Below, in pieces: positions 30,455 through 41,900 of a DNA stretch of 64,000 nt. Position 1 is the stretch's first letter. Each line of letters opens with the position of its first letter. The notes beneath the pieces are model-generated. The model did not search any database. It was given only the letters and a program-made list of their open reading frames with translations, and was not told the DNA's origin. Location: contig JALMQS010000681.1 of the NCBI GenBank assembly GCA_024734495.1, positions 7,969,542 to 8,033,541 of the forward strand, written 5' to 3'. The translations under genes and the position numbers were made by a program. The DNA is from Forficula auricularia (lineage: Eukaryota > Arthropoda > Insecta > Dermaptera > Forficulidae).

Positions 30455-30903
30455 TAATTCAATCTTTTTATAACCTTAAATTCTTCTGCTTATACTTGAA
30501 TAACTTGATAAATTATGTAATCTAAATTGTAAAGTATAAATTAAGTAAAAATTGTAATAAATAATTCTATATATTAACCTCCTTGGAACAACAATAAACT
30601 GTATGGCCGGGTTTTTTCAAAGCCTTTTCCCGTGCAAAAATTCAAAAAATTTAATTATACAAATGTAAATAAAAATTACAAAAAAAAAAAACTTATTGTA
30701 AAATTAAAATTAAAAAAAAACTATATTATGTAAAAAAAAATCTACTGGGATCCATTTAAAATGGCCCTTTTCTTTTTTCATTGTATTAAATTTAAGATAC
30801 TATACTTCTTTTGGATTGTTAGAAGTAACTTTGTAATAAATTGTATATATTTTTTTTTCTGGCTAATAAAAACATCCTCTTAAAACTAAAACTAAAAACT
30901 AAA
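28451..30903 (+). mobile_element. Young 5'-truncated jockey-like retrotransposon
   Basis: The insertion is flanked by AGTGTCGGCCTCATA on both sides (28436-28450 and 30904-30918), a 15-bp target duplication inside the tRNA-like module of family R. The 3' end is an AAAACT-rich tail. The reading frame is open from the truncation point to the stop at 30454, which argues for recent insertion. The 5' endonuclease part is absent. Confidence 0.92.
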
Positions 30904-31145
30904 AGTGTCGGCCTCATATGCAAGAGGTCCCAGGTTCTAACACGACTTCCGCCGAATCATTTTTTTTATTGAGAGATTTTCATCTATCAATAATTACTTT
31001 AATAAAGGAAAAATAAATTAAGATGAATTTTGATGAGGTCTAGACCTAGCCAGATCGTTTTTTCATCCTCAAAACTTGTTAATAGATTTTGTTTCATCAA
31101 AATCGGTAGGGCCGTTTTCAAAAAATAGAACCAAGATACAAATAA

Positions 31146-31187
<42 letters not shown>

Positions 31188-31273
31188 GTATATAAATATA
31201 CAATTTTTGCTCGTTCAATAAGAGTAGATTGGCGGGTCGGAGAGAGGTTGATCTCAAGGATAAATACTGATTG

Positions 31274-32185
31274 CCCAGAAAGCATTATTATCTCGAAAAA
31301 TATAATTTTTCGATGTTCACTTATTAGGGCTTTTTTTGTAGAGCGAAATGCCATGGTTACGCTCAATTTTTTTAAATTAAAATAGTTTATGCCGTTTTTG
31401 AGATATTTCGAAATAAAGAAGGAAAACCCACTTTTTTTTCATGTACGATTACAATGCTTGACCATACCCTGTATGGTAAAGTAAAAATAAATTTTGAATA
31501 GTTTAAAATTTTAAAATTTACTGTAAAACAGCTCTAGCGATAGCTGGATGCGTTATGGATACCGAATTCTTGAAAAAAATTCATATTTTTTCCTTTCAAA
31601 TTTTCTTATATAATAAAATAAACTGAAATATATATTATTATTCTGAAAGAAAATGCTCAACCTCAATGCTAATTGTGTTATAGCTATAGTTAGATCAATG
31701 AATGAATGAATGAGAATGTCATTATGTCAAGGCTGTTTTAGTAAAAATTGCATCGCGAAATGTCACGTGATCTATTCATTTCAAGCACCAACGTGATTGC
31801 TAATTGGTCATTTGACCCTCAACTATCATACTCACTCACTCACTCACTTCTTTCTAGCCATTAGACAAATAATAAAAATATTCACATATCCCATATACTT
31901 ACATCCATATAATCCATATAATTTCAATTTAATCTCTTTTCAGAACACATATTAAATTCCAATAAATAAATAAATAAATAAAGGAATAAGTGAAAACATT
32001 TTTACTTTACCATACAGGGTATGAAAAAAGTGTTTTTTTTCCTTCTTTTTTTTCGAAATATCTCAAAAACGGCTGAAACTATTTTGATTAAAAAAATTGA
32101 GCGAAACCATGGCATTTCGGTATTCAAAAAAGCCCTAATAAGTGAACATCGAAAAAATAATATTTAATGAGATAATAATTGTTTT
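31274..32185. mobile_element. Foldback element with 190-bp arms
   Basis: Arms at about 31285-31490 and 31995-32180 are inverted (AGCCCTAATAAGTGAACATC; TACCATACAGGGTATG). The 500-bp centre includes a GAATGAATGAATGA run. No reading frame. Confidence 0.75.
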
Positions 32186-32194
32186 GTCAAAATG

Positions 32195-32710
32195 TCAGTT
32201 AGTTAGTTAGTCTGTCTGTCTGGTTGTCTGTTAGTTAGTCTTTGCGTTACCAAATTTTTGTGGACGAGCTAGCTCAAAAACTAGTGTGAATATCGAAACC
32301 AAATTTCACACGTAGTTTTGGTCCATTGAGATTAAGAGCTGATTAGATTTTGGTGCATATCTACCCTAAATTAAGGAGGGTGGAGGTTACAAATTAAAAA
32401 TCTAGGATCTTGTTCCAAACTCAACCAAATTTTGTATAAATAATCAGTGGGACTCAAGAAGTCTAAAAATGCAAAAACTAACCGCCCAAAATAGGGGTGT
32501 AGGGTCAAAAAATTAAAATATAGACTCTTGTATCAAACTCAACCAAATTTTGTATGCATAATCAGTGGACCCCCAGGAGTCTAAAAATGCAAAAACTAAC
32601 CCCCCCTCCCCTACATGATTATAGATAATTTTATTAAATATTAAATATAAGTGAAGGGCCAGGTTGTATGGTATAGTCAAGTGGATGGCCACATCAGAAC
32701 ACGTCAACTT
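32195..32710 (+). repeat. Interspersed repeat family Q
   Basis: This copy is less diverged from 5047-5545 than from the fragment at 1703-2045. It ends GTGGATGGCCACATCAGAAC. Confidence 0.7.
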
Positions 32711-32958
32711 ATTTTAGTTTGAAATTATATCTTATTGAATTGAATGAGCAATTTTTGTATATACAGGGTGTTCCTCAGAACTAGTTCATTAAAAGTTTTC
32801 ATGGAAGATGTTGAGAGAAAATTTTGAACTTTGACATATTTATGTTTTGGAATATGCTCTCTTAAAAAAAAAAATTATTAACAACTTTTGGACAGGTTAA
32901 TAGAGTAAAGGGTGTGTAGTTTCACAGTGAATGAAATAAAACTCAAAGAGGTTTATAC

Positions 32959-33001
32959 AAACTCAATATATTTCGGATTATTAGTCCATCATCAGGAGTT
33001 T
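32959..33001 (-). ncRNA. Hammerhead-like ribozyme motif, left arm
   Basis: This is the mirror image of the motif at 34314-34356: core CTGATGA, hairpin, GAAA, short self-complementary stem, and stem I strands AAACTC/GAGTTT. Confidence 0.5.
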
Positions 33002-34313
33002 ACAGGTTAAAAACTAATATTAATTGAACGAGTGGTCGCCATTCTTGACATTCAAATCATGGTTACCAATATAACAAAATATAACATTCAAATCTTACAC
33101 AAGAAAAACACCAATGAAAATTTAAAATTTAAAAAATTTTTAAAAAATTGTTTTACAAAGATTTTTCTTTTTTAATTATAAAATATATAAATGTAAATAT
33201 AAGAAATCTAAGTAAATATGAATATTAATATAAATAAAAATTACAAGTATAAATATAAAGTCTTTTTAGAATAAAATTAGAAAGTAAAATTACAAATTTA
33301 AGTCATAGACACAAAATTAATTATAAATATCAGTTTACAAATAAGCCTAAATAACATATAGAGATGAAGAATTAAGATAAAATATAATAGGGATAAATTA
33401 GATGAGATAAATTACAATATACAACAATTTTTGTGGTTATCTCATATATCAAAGTGTCATTTATTTTAAAGACTGAAGGCGCGTGATTTGAATTTAATTT
33501 TGATTGTAATTTGGGAAATAGTATATATTTGAGAGAGACTGAGGTTAAGTTTTTTTTTTAATTTTTGTTAATTAGTAGATCTATTATTGTGGAATTTCTA
33601 ATGTCCTGCTGGTTATTGAGAATTTTATCTTTTTCAATTATAGCTTTCTTAATTCCCGAAATTAAGAAAGCTATAATTGAAAAAGATAAAATTCTCAATA
33701 ACCAGCAGGACATTAGAAATTCCACAATAATAGATCTACTAATTAACAAAAATTAAAAAAAAACTTAACCTCAGTCTCTCTCAAATATATACTATTTCCC
33801 AAATTACAATCAAAATTAAATTCAAATCACGCGCCTTCAGTCTTTAAAATAAATGACACTTTGATATATGAGATAACCACAAAAATTGTTGTATATTGTA
33901 ATTTATCTCATCTAATTTATCCCTATTATATTTTATCTTAATTCTTCATCTCTATATGTTATTTAGGCTTATTTGTAAACTGATATTTATAATTAATTTT
34001 GTGTCTATGACTTAAATTTGTAATTTTACTTTCTAATTTTATTCTAAAAAGACTTTATATTTATACTTGTAATTTTTATTTATATTAATATTCATATTTA
34101 CTTAGATTTCTTATATTTACATTTATATATTTTATAATTAAAAAAGAAAAATCTTTGTAAAACAATTTTTTAAAAAATTTTTTTAAATTTTAAATTTTCA
34201 TTGGTGTTTTTCTTGTGTAAGATTTGAATGTTATATTTTGTTATATTGGTAACCATGATTTGAATGTCAAGAATGGCGACCACTCGTTCAATTAATATTA
34301 GTTTTTAACCTGT

Positions 34314-34356
34314 AAACTCCTGATGATGGACTAATAATCCGAAATATATTGAGTTT
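34314..34356 (+). ncRNA. Hammerhead-like ribozyme motif, right arm
   Basis: Order: AAACTC (stem I), CTGATGA, T, GGA-ctaataa-TCC (stem II), GAA, ATATAT (self-complementary stem III), T, GAGTTT (stem I, six pairs). This is the layout of type I hammerheads with a tiny stem III that works best as a dimer, as described in Penelope-like elements. The extra T before stem II departs from the canonical core. Confidence 0.5.
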
Positions 34357-35734
34357 GTATAAACCTCTTTGAGTTTTATTTCATTCACTGTGAAACTACA
34401 CACCCTTTACTCTATTAACTAACATCATGTTTCACCTAAAACCTACACCACTTTCCATAAGTAAAATTAAAAAAACTTTTGGACACTTTCATCTTTCTTA
34501 TTTTCTATAGAAACCCATAGATATTTTCGCATCATTTGATTAAGTGTTAAAAACTAAGATGATTTTGTATAATGCACTTGATGTTTAAAATTTATAATTT
34601 CTGAGTTATTTTAGATAGTTTGTAAAATCTACCGTTCATCTTTAAAAATTAATAATAATTAAACTATTGTTTGTAGAATTAATTTGATCAATCAGAACTC
34701 TTAATTCGACATTAAAGAATCTTACTTAATGATAAAAATTCAAATTTTATATCCAGGTTGACCATAATAATTGTTTATTTCTGAAAATCAAATAGTTGTT
34801 AATAGTTAATTTTTTCAAATTGAACATTGTATAAATTTTAGTATTTTTAAATTTTAAATAAAAATCCAATAGGAGTTTATTAAATATTCTCTATACCTAA
34901 AATGAATAGTTTTTTAAATAAAAAATATTTTATAATTCACTCGTCTAGATCTTAATAAATAATAAATAATTAAAATCTAGGAGTGAATTAATAAATATTT
35001 TTTATTTAAAAAACTATTCATTTTAGGTATAGAGAATATTTAATAAACTCCTATTGGATTTTTATTTGAAATTTAAAAATACTAAAATTTATACCATGTT
35101 CAATTTGAAAAAATTAACTATTAACAACTATTTGATTTTCAGAAATAAACGATTATTATGGTCAACCTGGATTTAAAATTTGAATTTTTATCAAATAAGA
35201 TTCTTTAATGTCGAATTAAGAGTTCTGATTGATCAAATTAATTCTACAAACAATAGTTTAATTATTATTAATTTTTAAAGATGAACGGTAGATTTTACAA
35301 ACTATCTAAAATAACTCAGAAATTATAAATTTTAAACATCAAGTGCATTATACAAAATCATCTTAGTTTTTAACACTTAATCAAATGATGCGAAAATATC
35401 TATGGGTTTCTATAGAAAATAAGAAAGATGATAACGATTGCGGCAAAACAGAAAGTGTCCAAAAGTTGTAAATAATTTTTTTTTAAGAGATCATATTCCA
35501 AAACATAAATATATCCAAGTTTAACATTTTCTCTCAACTCCTTCCATGAAAACTTTTAATGAACGAGTTCTGTGGAACACCCTGTAGGTATATACAAATG
35601 ATGTCTATAATAGTGTGGGCCTTATTTTGGTATTTTTCGAATTTTTACGCTGACAGAGGCTCATTTGATTCGAAATAAATAAATAAATAAAAATATCCCC
35701 CATGTTTCAAGTCTCTATCTCAATTTCATCCTTT

Positions 35735-36125
35735 GCCGAACAGCGATGCAAGTTTTTCATCTAAATAACATGGGGTTTTTGAGCATTTAACGATCAATTT
35801 TTTATTCCGACCAAATTAATGGCTCAACAAATTTGAAACTCTATGACCTTTATTCTTATAATAATAGCTATCCATCAGAATTTTTACAGATTTTTATCAA
35901 TTATCATTTTGAAATTATTTAGAGTTACTAACCCTAAGACATAGCAATAATTTATTTAGCTCTAACTCCAAAATTATAATAGTTAAAAATCTGTAAAAAT
36001 TCTTAAGAATTGCTTCTATTATAAGGATAAAGTCTACATTGTTTCAAATTTTTTGAACAATTACTTTGGCCGAAATAAAAAATTGATCGTTAAATTCCAA
36101 AAACCCTATTCTATTTAGATGGGAT
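35735..36125. repeat. Foldback repeat, centre about 35940
   Basis: GGGTTTTTGAGCATTTAACG near 35773 pairs with CGTTAAATTCCAAAAACCC near 36089, and CTTATAATAATAGCTA near 35855 with its inverted match near 36015. It is more diverged than its neighbours, so older. Confidence 0.7.
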
Positions 36126-36149
36126 CGCTGGGATCTCACTCTATTTTTT

Positions 36150-36806
36150 TTTCAATGCAATCGAATGCAAGAAGGGGTGTACCAGTAAAGATGCAGCCCC
36201 TATGGATCTCGAAAGATCCTTGCATTACCGAAGAGAAGGGAAAGTTGATTAAGTGAGAGGGTGTATACGTAGGTGTCTATGCACCCTGGTTTTGAAGGTT
36301 TGAAGATTATAAGTGCTGGGAAAGATGGAGGCTGGGAGAGAGTTCCAGTTCCTTGAAGTCATGGGGATATATGAATTGGCGAATGAAGTGGTCCGGCACT
36401 TTTCTAATTTGACCGCGAAAGAGTGTTGGGAGTCGGCAAAACGTGTGCTACGTGCAAAGCATGCTTTGGGGGGAATTATTGATTTTATCTCATCAGAGCA
36501 CCTGCCGTGATAGTATCTATAGAAAAGGGAAAGGGCAGAGACGTTTCTTCGATGAGCCAGCGAGTCGAGGGAGTCGGTGAGGGTAGAATCGTCAATTAGC
36601 CTGACGGCTCGTTTCTGAATTGCATCAAGGGTAGCAAGAGAATATTTTTGAGGCTCCTCTCCATAGATGAGAGCCGTATTCGAGACAGGGGCGGATTTGG
36701 GCCTTGTAGATGGTGAGAAGTTGTGGGGGTTTGTAAAATCGCTTGGACCTGAATAAGAAGCCAATCTTCCTTGCTGCAGATTTCGCCACAGAGGAGATGT
36801 GTTCAT
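36150..36806 (-). pseudogene. LINE family L, 5'-truncated C-terminal copy
   Basis: The 185-residue minus frame contains AIQKRAVRLIDDSTLTDSLD, LAHRRNVSALSLFYRYYHGR, SIIPPKACFARSTRF and MTSRNWNSLPASIFPSTYNL. These are the conserved tail after the RT in jockey/CR1-like ORF2. The stop at 36249 is followed by a short 3' part to about 36150. No RT motifs are present, so it is a truncated insertion. The open frame suggests moderate age. Confidence 0.8.
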
Positions 36807-37293
36807 TTCAAGACAGGTCAGATGCGACTATATCTATCTATAAGGTAAACTTTAAGCTTTAAAGACAAAATAGTTTTGTAAGCCTTAGGGAGAATAGGGA
36901 CACCTTTAAATTTGCAATTTAAAATAATTATTATCATGTTCATAACATGATTTTCTTTTCTTAAAAACGAAAATTACTTTTTTTTTTATAATCTAGTATT
37001 AAAAAAAGTCCGCGCAATTATTAACCAAGCAGATGTAGGTAAGGATTATTGTACTTAACTTTTTCTATGTGAAGGAATGTAGAAAAAAAATAATTAATTG
37101 ATAAGATTTTTTTTTTGATAAAAGATATCTATATTTTCTTATCAGAAGATATTTTTCGAAATTTCATAATATATAAATAAATATTGACTTTTATTATATA
37201 AATATCTTACAACATATTCATCATGTCCAATTCTAATAACATAATGTAATAAATTAAAAAAATGTTTGCCTAGAGTAGCAGAATTTTTATATA

Positions 37294-37367
37294 TTGAAGG
37301 AGACAATAAAAGAGTGTGTCTTCTGCTGGAATTCCAGCAGAAGACACTCTTTTATCGTCTCCTTCAA
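37294..37367. repeat. 74-bp near-perfect palindrome centred on GAATTC
   Basis: TTGAAGGAGACAATAAAAGA pairs with TCTTTTATCGTCTCCTTCAA, with TGCTGGAATTCCAGCA at the centre and essentially no loop. It lies at the edge of the next foldback. Confidence 0.8.
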
Positions 37368-37785
37368 CAAAATGTAAACTATTAAGAATGCGCTTTAGCC
37401 CAGTCAAATTGTGTTTTAATCAGGAATGTTATGGGATAGTTCTGATTTTTTGCATATATATGTATTTTGAGGCTCTGAAAACAAATCTAAGGTCTCCCAC
37501 CAAAATTTCGCGAAGGAACAATGTAGAAAATGTAAAAAAAAGGTGCAAATTTCCATTTTTTGATTATAACTCAAAAACTATCAACTTTTCGTAAATAACC
37601 TTCCTATGCAAAATGAAAGGTCATAAAATCTCCTATAAATTTCAAAATTTAGATTTTTTTCTCGGATCAACTGTTCGTGCTCAAGGCCCAATTTTTCTGT
37701 TTCGGCAAATCCCCAAAACTTTCACTTTTTTTGATATTATCCCATTTTGACCATGAAGGAGCACGTTTTCGACAATAAAGACAAC

Positions 37786-38069
37786 AGTTTTTAAGGAATT
37801 TGGTGTTGGTACTTGGTGAAACATTTTTTTAAAATTATTGGATATAAATACTTGGTAGGTTTCACATTAAGATATAAAAAAATAAAACGAATTTATTTTT
37901 AGAGAATCTTTAATCTCGATATATATATTTCGGGTGACTAACCCATCTTCAGGAGATACAGAAAGTAACTGATATATATATCGAGATTAAAGATCTCTCT
38001 AAAAATAAATTCGTTTTATTTTTTACATCTTAATGTGAAACCTACCAAGTATTTTTATCCAATAATTTT
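37786..38069. mobile_element. Penelope-like palindromic insertion with 12-bp target duplication
   Basis: AATAAAGACAAC flanks both sides (37774-37785, 38070-38081), and the uninterrupted equivalent is visible in the right arm near 38845. The insert is itself nearly palindromic: ACTTGGTAGGTTTCACATTA near 37851 and its complement near 38030. It carries one hammerhead-like motif in the centre. A related fragment is at 3955-4017. Confidence 0.75.
37913..37957 (-). ncRNA. Hammerhead-like ribozyme motif, CTGAAGA type
   Basis: Minus strand order: ATCTC (stem I), CTGAAGA, T, GGGT-tagtc-ACCC (stem II), GAA, ATATATATAT (stem III), C, GAGAT (stem I, five pairs). The base at position 7 of the core is known to be variable, so A instead of T is acceptable. 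Confidence 0.5.
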
Positions 38070-39399
38070 AATAAAGACAACTGTATACATTTTTAAAATA
38101 GATTAAATTTTCTACAATTCAAAAATAAGATCATCTTAATTTGATAAATGGTAACCCGTGTTCAATGAAATTGAAGTTTTTAAAAACTGGAATTTTTGTA
38201 AAAAAATCGGAATTTTTCCTTCATAATATAAAAGCCACTCATCCTAGAATCTTGATTCTTATCTAATTCTCTAGGAAATTTTATTGACTTGAACGTTTAT
38301 TTATACTACTTTTTTGATAAAACTCTTATATTTATAGATATCCAGCATTTTCCATGAAAGGAAATGATCTATTTTTTCAAACAATTGAAGTTTTTCTTCA
38401 TGAAATGAAAGCCACTCACTCCTAGAAATATGATTCCTAGCAATTTCTCTAGGAAATTTTATTTACTTGAACGTATACTTGGAATACTTTTTTTGATAAA
38501 AGTCTTAGATTTATAGTATATCCAGCATTTTCCATGACACTTCTGAGGATTTGGATCATATCCTGTCATGGAAAATACTGGATATCTATAAATCTAAGAG
38601 TTTTATCAAAAAAGTGGTCCAAGTAAACGTTCAAGTCAATAAAATTTCCTAGAAAATGAGACAGGAATCAAGTTTCTAGGATGAGTGATTTTCATTTATG
38701 AAGGAAAAACTGCAATTTTTTGCAAAAAATTGCAGTTTTTCAAAACTTCAACCTCATTGCGGCACGGATTACCATTTATCCAATTAAGATGAATCTTTGT
38801 TTGAATTGTAGCAAATTTAATCTAGTTTAAAAATGTATAGAGTGGTCTTTGTCGAAAACGTGCTCCTTCATGGTCAAAATGGGAAAATATCGAAAAAAGT
38901 GCGAGTTTTTGGGTGATCCGGGGGAGCTGCCGAGGTCGAAAACTTGGATTTTGCGCTTGAGCCCGAACGGTTGGTCGGAGAAAAAACCTAAACAATAAAA
39001 TTTGTAGAAAATTTTATGAACTTTCATTTTGAATAGGAAGGTTATTTACGAAAAGTTGATAGTTTTCGAGTTATAAGCAAAAAACTGCCAAAAAATGGAA
39101 ATTTTCACCTTTTTTTGCATTTTCTACAATGTTGCGTCACGAAATTTTGGTGGGAGACCTCAGATTTGGATTCAGCGCCCCAAAAAACATATATATGCAA
39201 AAAATCAGAACTACCTCAAAACTTTCCCCATAAGGGCCCATTTGAGCACAATTTGACTGGACTATTTGAATTAATTTCAAATCAAATTTTAAGATAAATA
39301 TTATTTCAACCAATGAATGAATTTATTTATTTAAATATAATTAAAAAATTCATTTTAAAAGTTTTTTTGAGCGAAGTAGGTAGCTAGTATTTGAATCAC

Positions 39400-39690
39400 T
39401 CGGAAATTTTCACATTTTTTTATGTTTTTTTTCTTTTGAAAAATATCTGGAACGTGGAGAAAAATCTTTTCCAATCATTATTTTTGCTGTCTGTGTGTCT
39501 AGGTGTGTTTGTAAGTGTGTGCGTTTAAATTCTAATGATGAGAACTGAAAAGATTTTGGGATTATAGCTTAAGGATTTCTTGTTTAAAAATACAGTAAAC
39601 ATAATTTTTTGGATGGTTTTATTGAGAATTTAAGGTGATGTTATAATAAAGCCATATATGAACTATTTATTTTTTAATAATAGAGATACT
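39400..39690 (+). repeat. Detached unit of the 41-44 kb array
   Basis: It contains TGTGTGTCTAGGTGTGTTTG and ATAATTTTTTGGATGGTTTT in the array order. No gene. Confidence 0.65.
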
Positions 39691-39704
39691 TGGAAGGTCC
39701 AAAT

Positions 39705-41410
39705 GTTATTCAATTTTCAATCAGGTGAAATAAAGAAGACCACGTAGAAAAAGGATGCAATGGTCCTGTGGGTTGAACAGGAATTTATTTTGATAATTAA
39801 TTAACATATTATTTTTATTTAGAATTAAGTCTAATTAAGGCAATCTATTAGTCAACGAACAAGGGAAACTGATGAGTTCTGAGAAAACATAGCAAATGAC
39901 CAGTGATTAACAACAGAAGAGCATTGACTTGAGTGAGGTGATCGAGTGAGCATACACTGCCATAGGAGTCGAAGAGAAGACATACAAATACCTATATCTA
40001 TATTCCAGTTCCGCAGTGATTGACTTGATAGAGGTGAGAGAGTGAACATACACTGTTTTTGGAGTTGAAGAGAATATACCTATACTTTTACCTTCAAGTT
40101 CCGCCGGATTGACTTCAGAGAGCAAGGAGTGCATAGGAGAGCTCAACGGTCTTACATATACACATATCCACACTGTTATTGGAGTTGGACAGGATATATA
40201 CACATATATACATATCTACACATACGGCGGAGTGACACACACACCTACGCGCTGATTCATCTGTTACAAGGAACATACAACGAGCCCACACACATACACC
40301 TGAGGCTCCTCTCCAGGACTTCGCTTGCAATACAGATACCAGAGTTCATTGTACAGTCACTCAATAAAACTATCTCATTGTCTCTCGTAACCGCTGGTCT
40401 GTATATCATTATTTATAGCATTAGTACCAGGAAGCCCATTTCCTTACATCCTTCACTCATCACCTAAAATTTCATTCTCCATTTTAGGGACGCGCCACTT
40501 GGATCAGACACTGAGGGACACACCCACCCCATCAACAAATAGCGAAGCAGATCAAATTAAATTAACGTAATAAAATAAAGCCCAATTTCCCTAGTACATG
40601 AGTTACTCTAGCCCCCCCTTGCCCCTTGATAACCCCCCACCCCCTCGTGAGGATGTAGATATATTCATGTTTAAAATAAAAAAACCTCCCTTCTCAGGTC
40701 GAGATATATTTATTTATTTGTGTTAAAATAACAAAAAACGAAACAGTTTCGGCTACAACTCGTTGCCTTCATCATTCTGTAAAACAACAAAAAAACAACA
40801 ATCCACATTGATTGCAGACTGATGATTGCAACGAGTTATAGCCGAAACTGTCTCGTTTTTTGTTATTATAACACAAATCTATCTAAGTGATACGTTGAAG
40901 GATCTCCGAAAGGGATTTACAGATTTCTTTGAAATTTTCACACAACATTCCATTCAAATACACGAGTGTTATTATATATAGTGTTTTTATAGATATCACA
41001 CCTGTGGCACGTAAAAATATTTTTTCGAGGAAACAATGCCAGCGCCTCTCTGGGGGTAAAAGCAAACAAACAAGATGGCCGATAATAGCTTTTTAGAAAT
41101 CTTTCAACTGTCAATATTATTTTTGGTTAAGGGAACAATTTTAACAAGTAATATATAATTCATTTACTGTTTTAATACCTATTCTATAATTATTTGCATT
41201 TTCAATTTATTTTCAAAACTTTTTTTAAATATATTTAAATTTTTGATCAAATCAATTTTACCAGCTAGGCAATATATAATTATCTATATAAATTTTAACC
41301 ATAAAAACGAGACGCTCCCCGCCAGGGGCTAGGTGACACCGGGCCGAAGGAATATCTACATCTTTTTTTCTACGTGGTCTTCTTTATTTCACCTGATTGA
41401 AAATTTAATT
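39705..41410. mobile_element. Segment bounded by inverted TCAGGTGAAATAAAGAAGAC ends
   Basis: The phrase near 39720 recurs inverted near 41378, together with ACCACGTAGAAAAA. Inside, 39850-40110 repeats units with GAGTGAACATACACTG and CAAGTTCCGC. An AATAAA near 40364 follows, and a Helitron-like end (CGCCAGGGGCTAGGTGACAC) lies near 41310. It could be a composite MITE or a decayed LTR element; no coding domain supports either. Confidence 0.4.
40690..40900. mobile_element. Palindromic repeat with two facing hammerhead-like cores
   Basis: Inverted arms of about 80 bp flank a 40-bp centre. The minus-strand core at 40744-40776 is ATGATGA-AGGC...GCC-GAAAC and the plus-strand core at 40819-40848 is CTGATGA-TTGC...GCC-GAAAC. 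Stem I pairing is weak in both, so these look like decayed copies. Confidence 0.5.
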
Positions 41411-41664
41411 TAAATTTATTATTAATTACTTGCAAAAGAGTCTCTATAGAGTAATCATACTTTTAATTTAATTTTTATTTAATAAATATACTGGTTTTTC
41501 CTGTCTGTGTGTCTAGATGGGTTTGTATGTGTGGGTGTTTAAATTTCCAACCACGAGACTTGAATAGATTTTGAGATTTATAGCTTCAGGATTTCTTGTT
41601 CAAATATACATTAAACATAATTTTTTCGATGATTTTATTATAACTGTCGCCTTAAAATTCAATA

Positions 41665-41900
41665 AAATCATCATATCGAGTATACAGTCCTAAGACTGGT
41701 TTGATGCAACAATCCGTTCCTGACTCTGTCTCCAGCTTTGACCACTCTAAATGTCTGGCATCCCATATTCAACCAAATAATTAGGGGATATGGGATGCCA
41801 GACATTTAGAGTGGTCAAACAGCTGGCGGGGACATGTGTCGAGTGGAGACGGATTGTTGCATCAAACCAGTCTTTGGACTCTATACTCAATGATGATGAT
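41665..41900. mobile_element. Foldback MITE inside the array
   Basis: ACTGGTTTGATGCAACAATC near 41695 and GATTGTTGCATCAAACCAGT near 41852 are perfect inverts. The inner arms (CACTCTAAATGTCTGGCATC) leave a loop of about 25 bp near 41778. Confidence 0.85.

Larger units (their letters stand above)
27688..31228 (-). mobile_element. Second family R copy, split by a LINE
   Basis: It runs from GTACCTGGAGGCACCGAGCG (its 3' hairpin) at the left to the AATAAGAGTAGA terminus at the right. Removing 28451-30903 and one target copy restores the order seen in 20141-21140. The minisatellite here is C-rich on the plus strand (27720-27885). Confidence 0.8.
32896..34419. mobile_element. Near-perfect 1.5-kb palindrome, Penelope-like pair
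   Basis: Two arms of about 760 bp are almost identical inverted copies meeting at about 33657. Twin 63-codon frames on opposite strands at the centre result from this symmetry. Each arm ends with CTACACACCCTTTACTC and holds one hammerhead-like motif. A diverged fragment of the same family lies at 56131-56275. Confidence 0.85.
32762..35587. mobile_element. Large foldback element (outer), invaded by a second palindrome
   Basis: The outermost arms are inverted: ACAGGGTGTTCCTCAGAACT at 32764 and GTTCTGTGGAACACCCTGT ending at 35586. The inner arms 34460-34960 and 34965-35450 meet near 34960. The left arm is interrupted by the element 32896-34419. There is no coding capacity. Confidence 0.8.
37380..39268. 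mobile_element. Large foldback element, centre about 38550
   Basis: Left arm 37380-37785 plus 38082-38545 is inverted relative to 38560-39268 (TTTTTGCATATATATGT; TCATGGAAAATACTGGATAT at the centre). The left arm also holds an internal duplication of about 200 bp. The insertion 37786-38069 interrupts it. No coding region. Confidence 0.8.

Noticed and set aside
33558..33756. Two 63-codon frames with almost the same protein on opposite strands
   Set aside because: They arise because the sequence is the centre of a near-perfect palindrome; there is no family match and no gene context.
39838..40560. Possible solo LTR or 5' LTR with AATAAA and a following primer-site-like stretch
   Set aside because: No TG...CA ends, no target duplication and no gag/pol nearby; the outer inverted ends fit a different element better.
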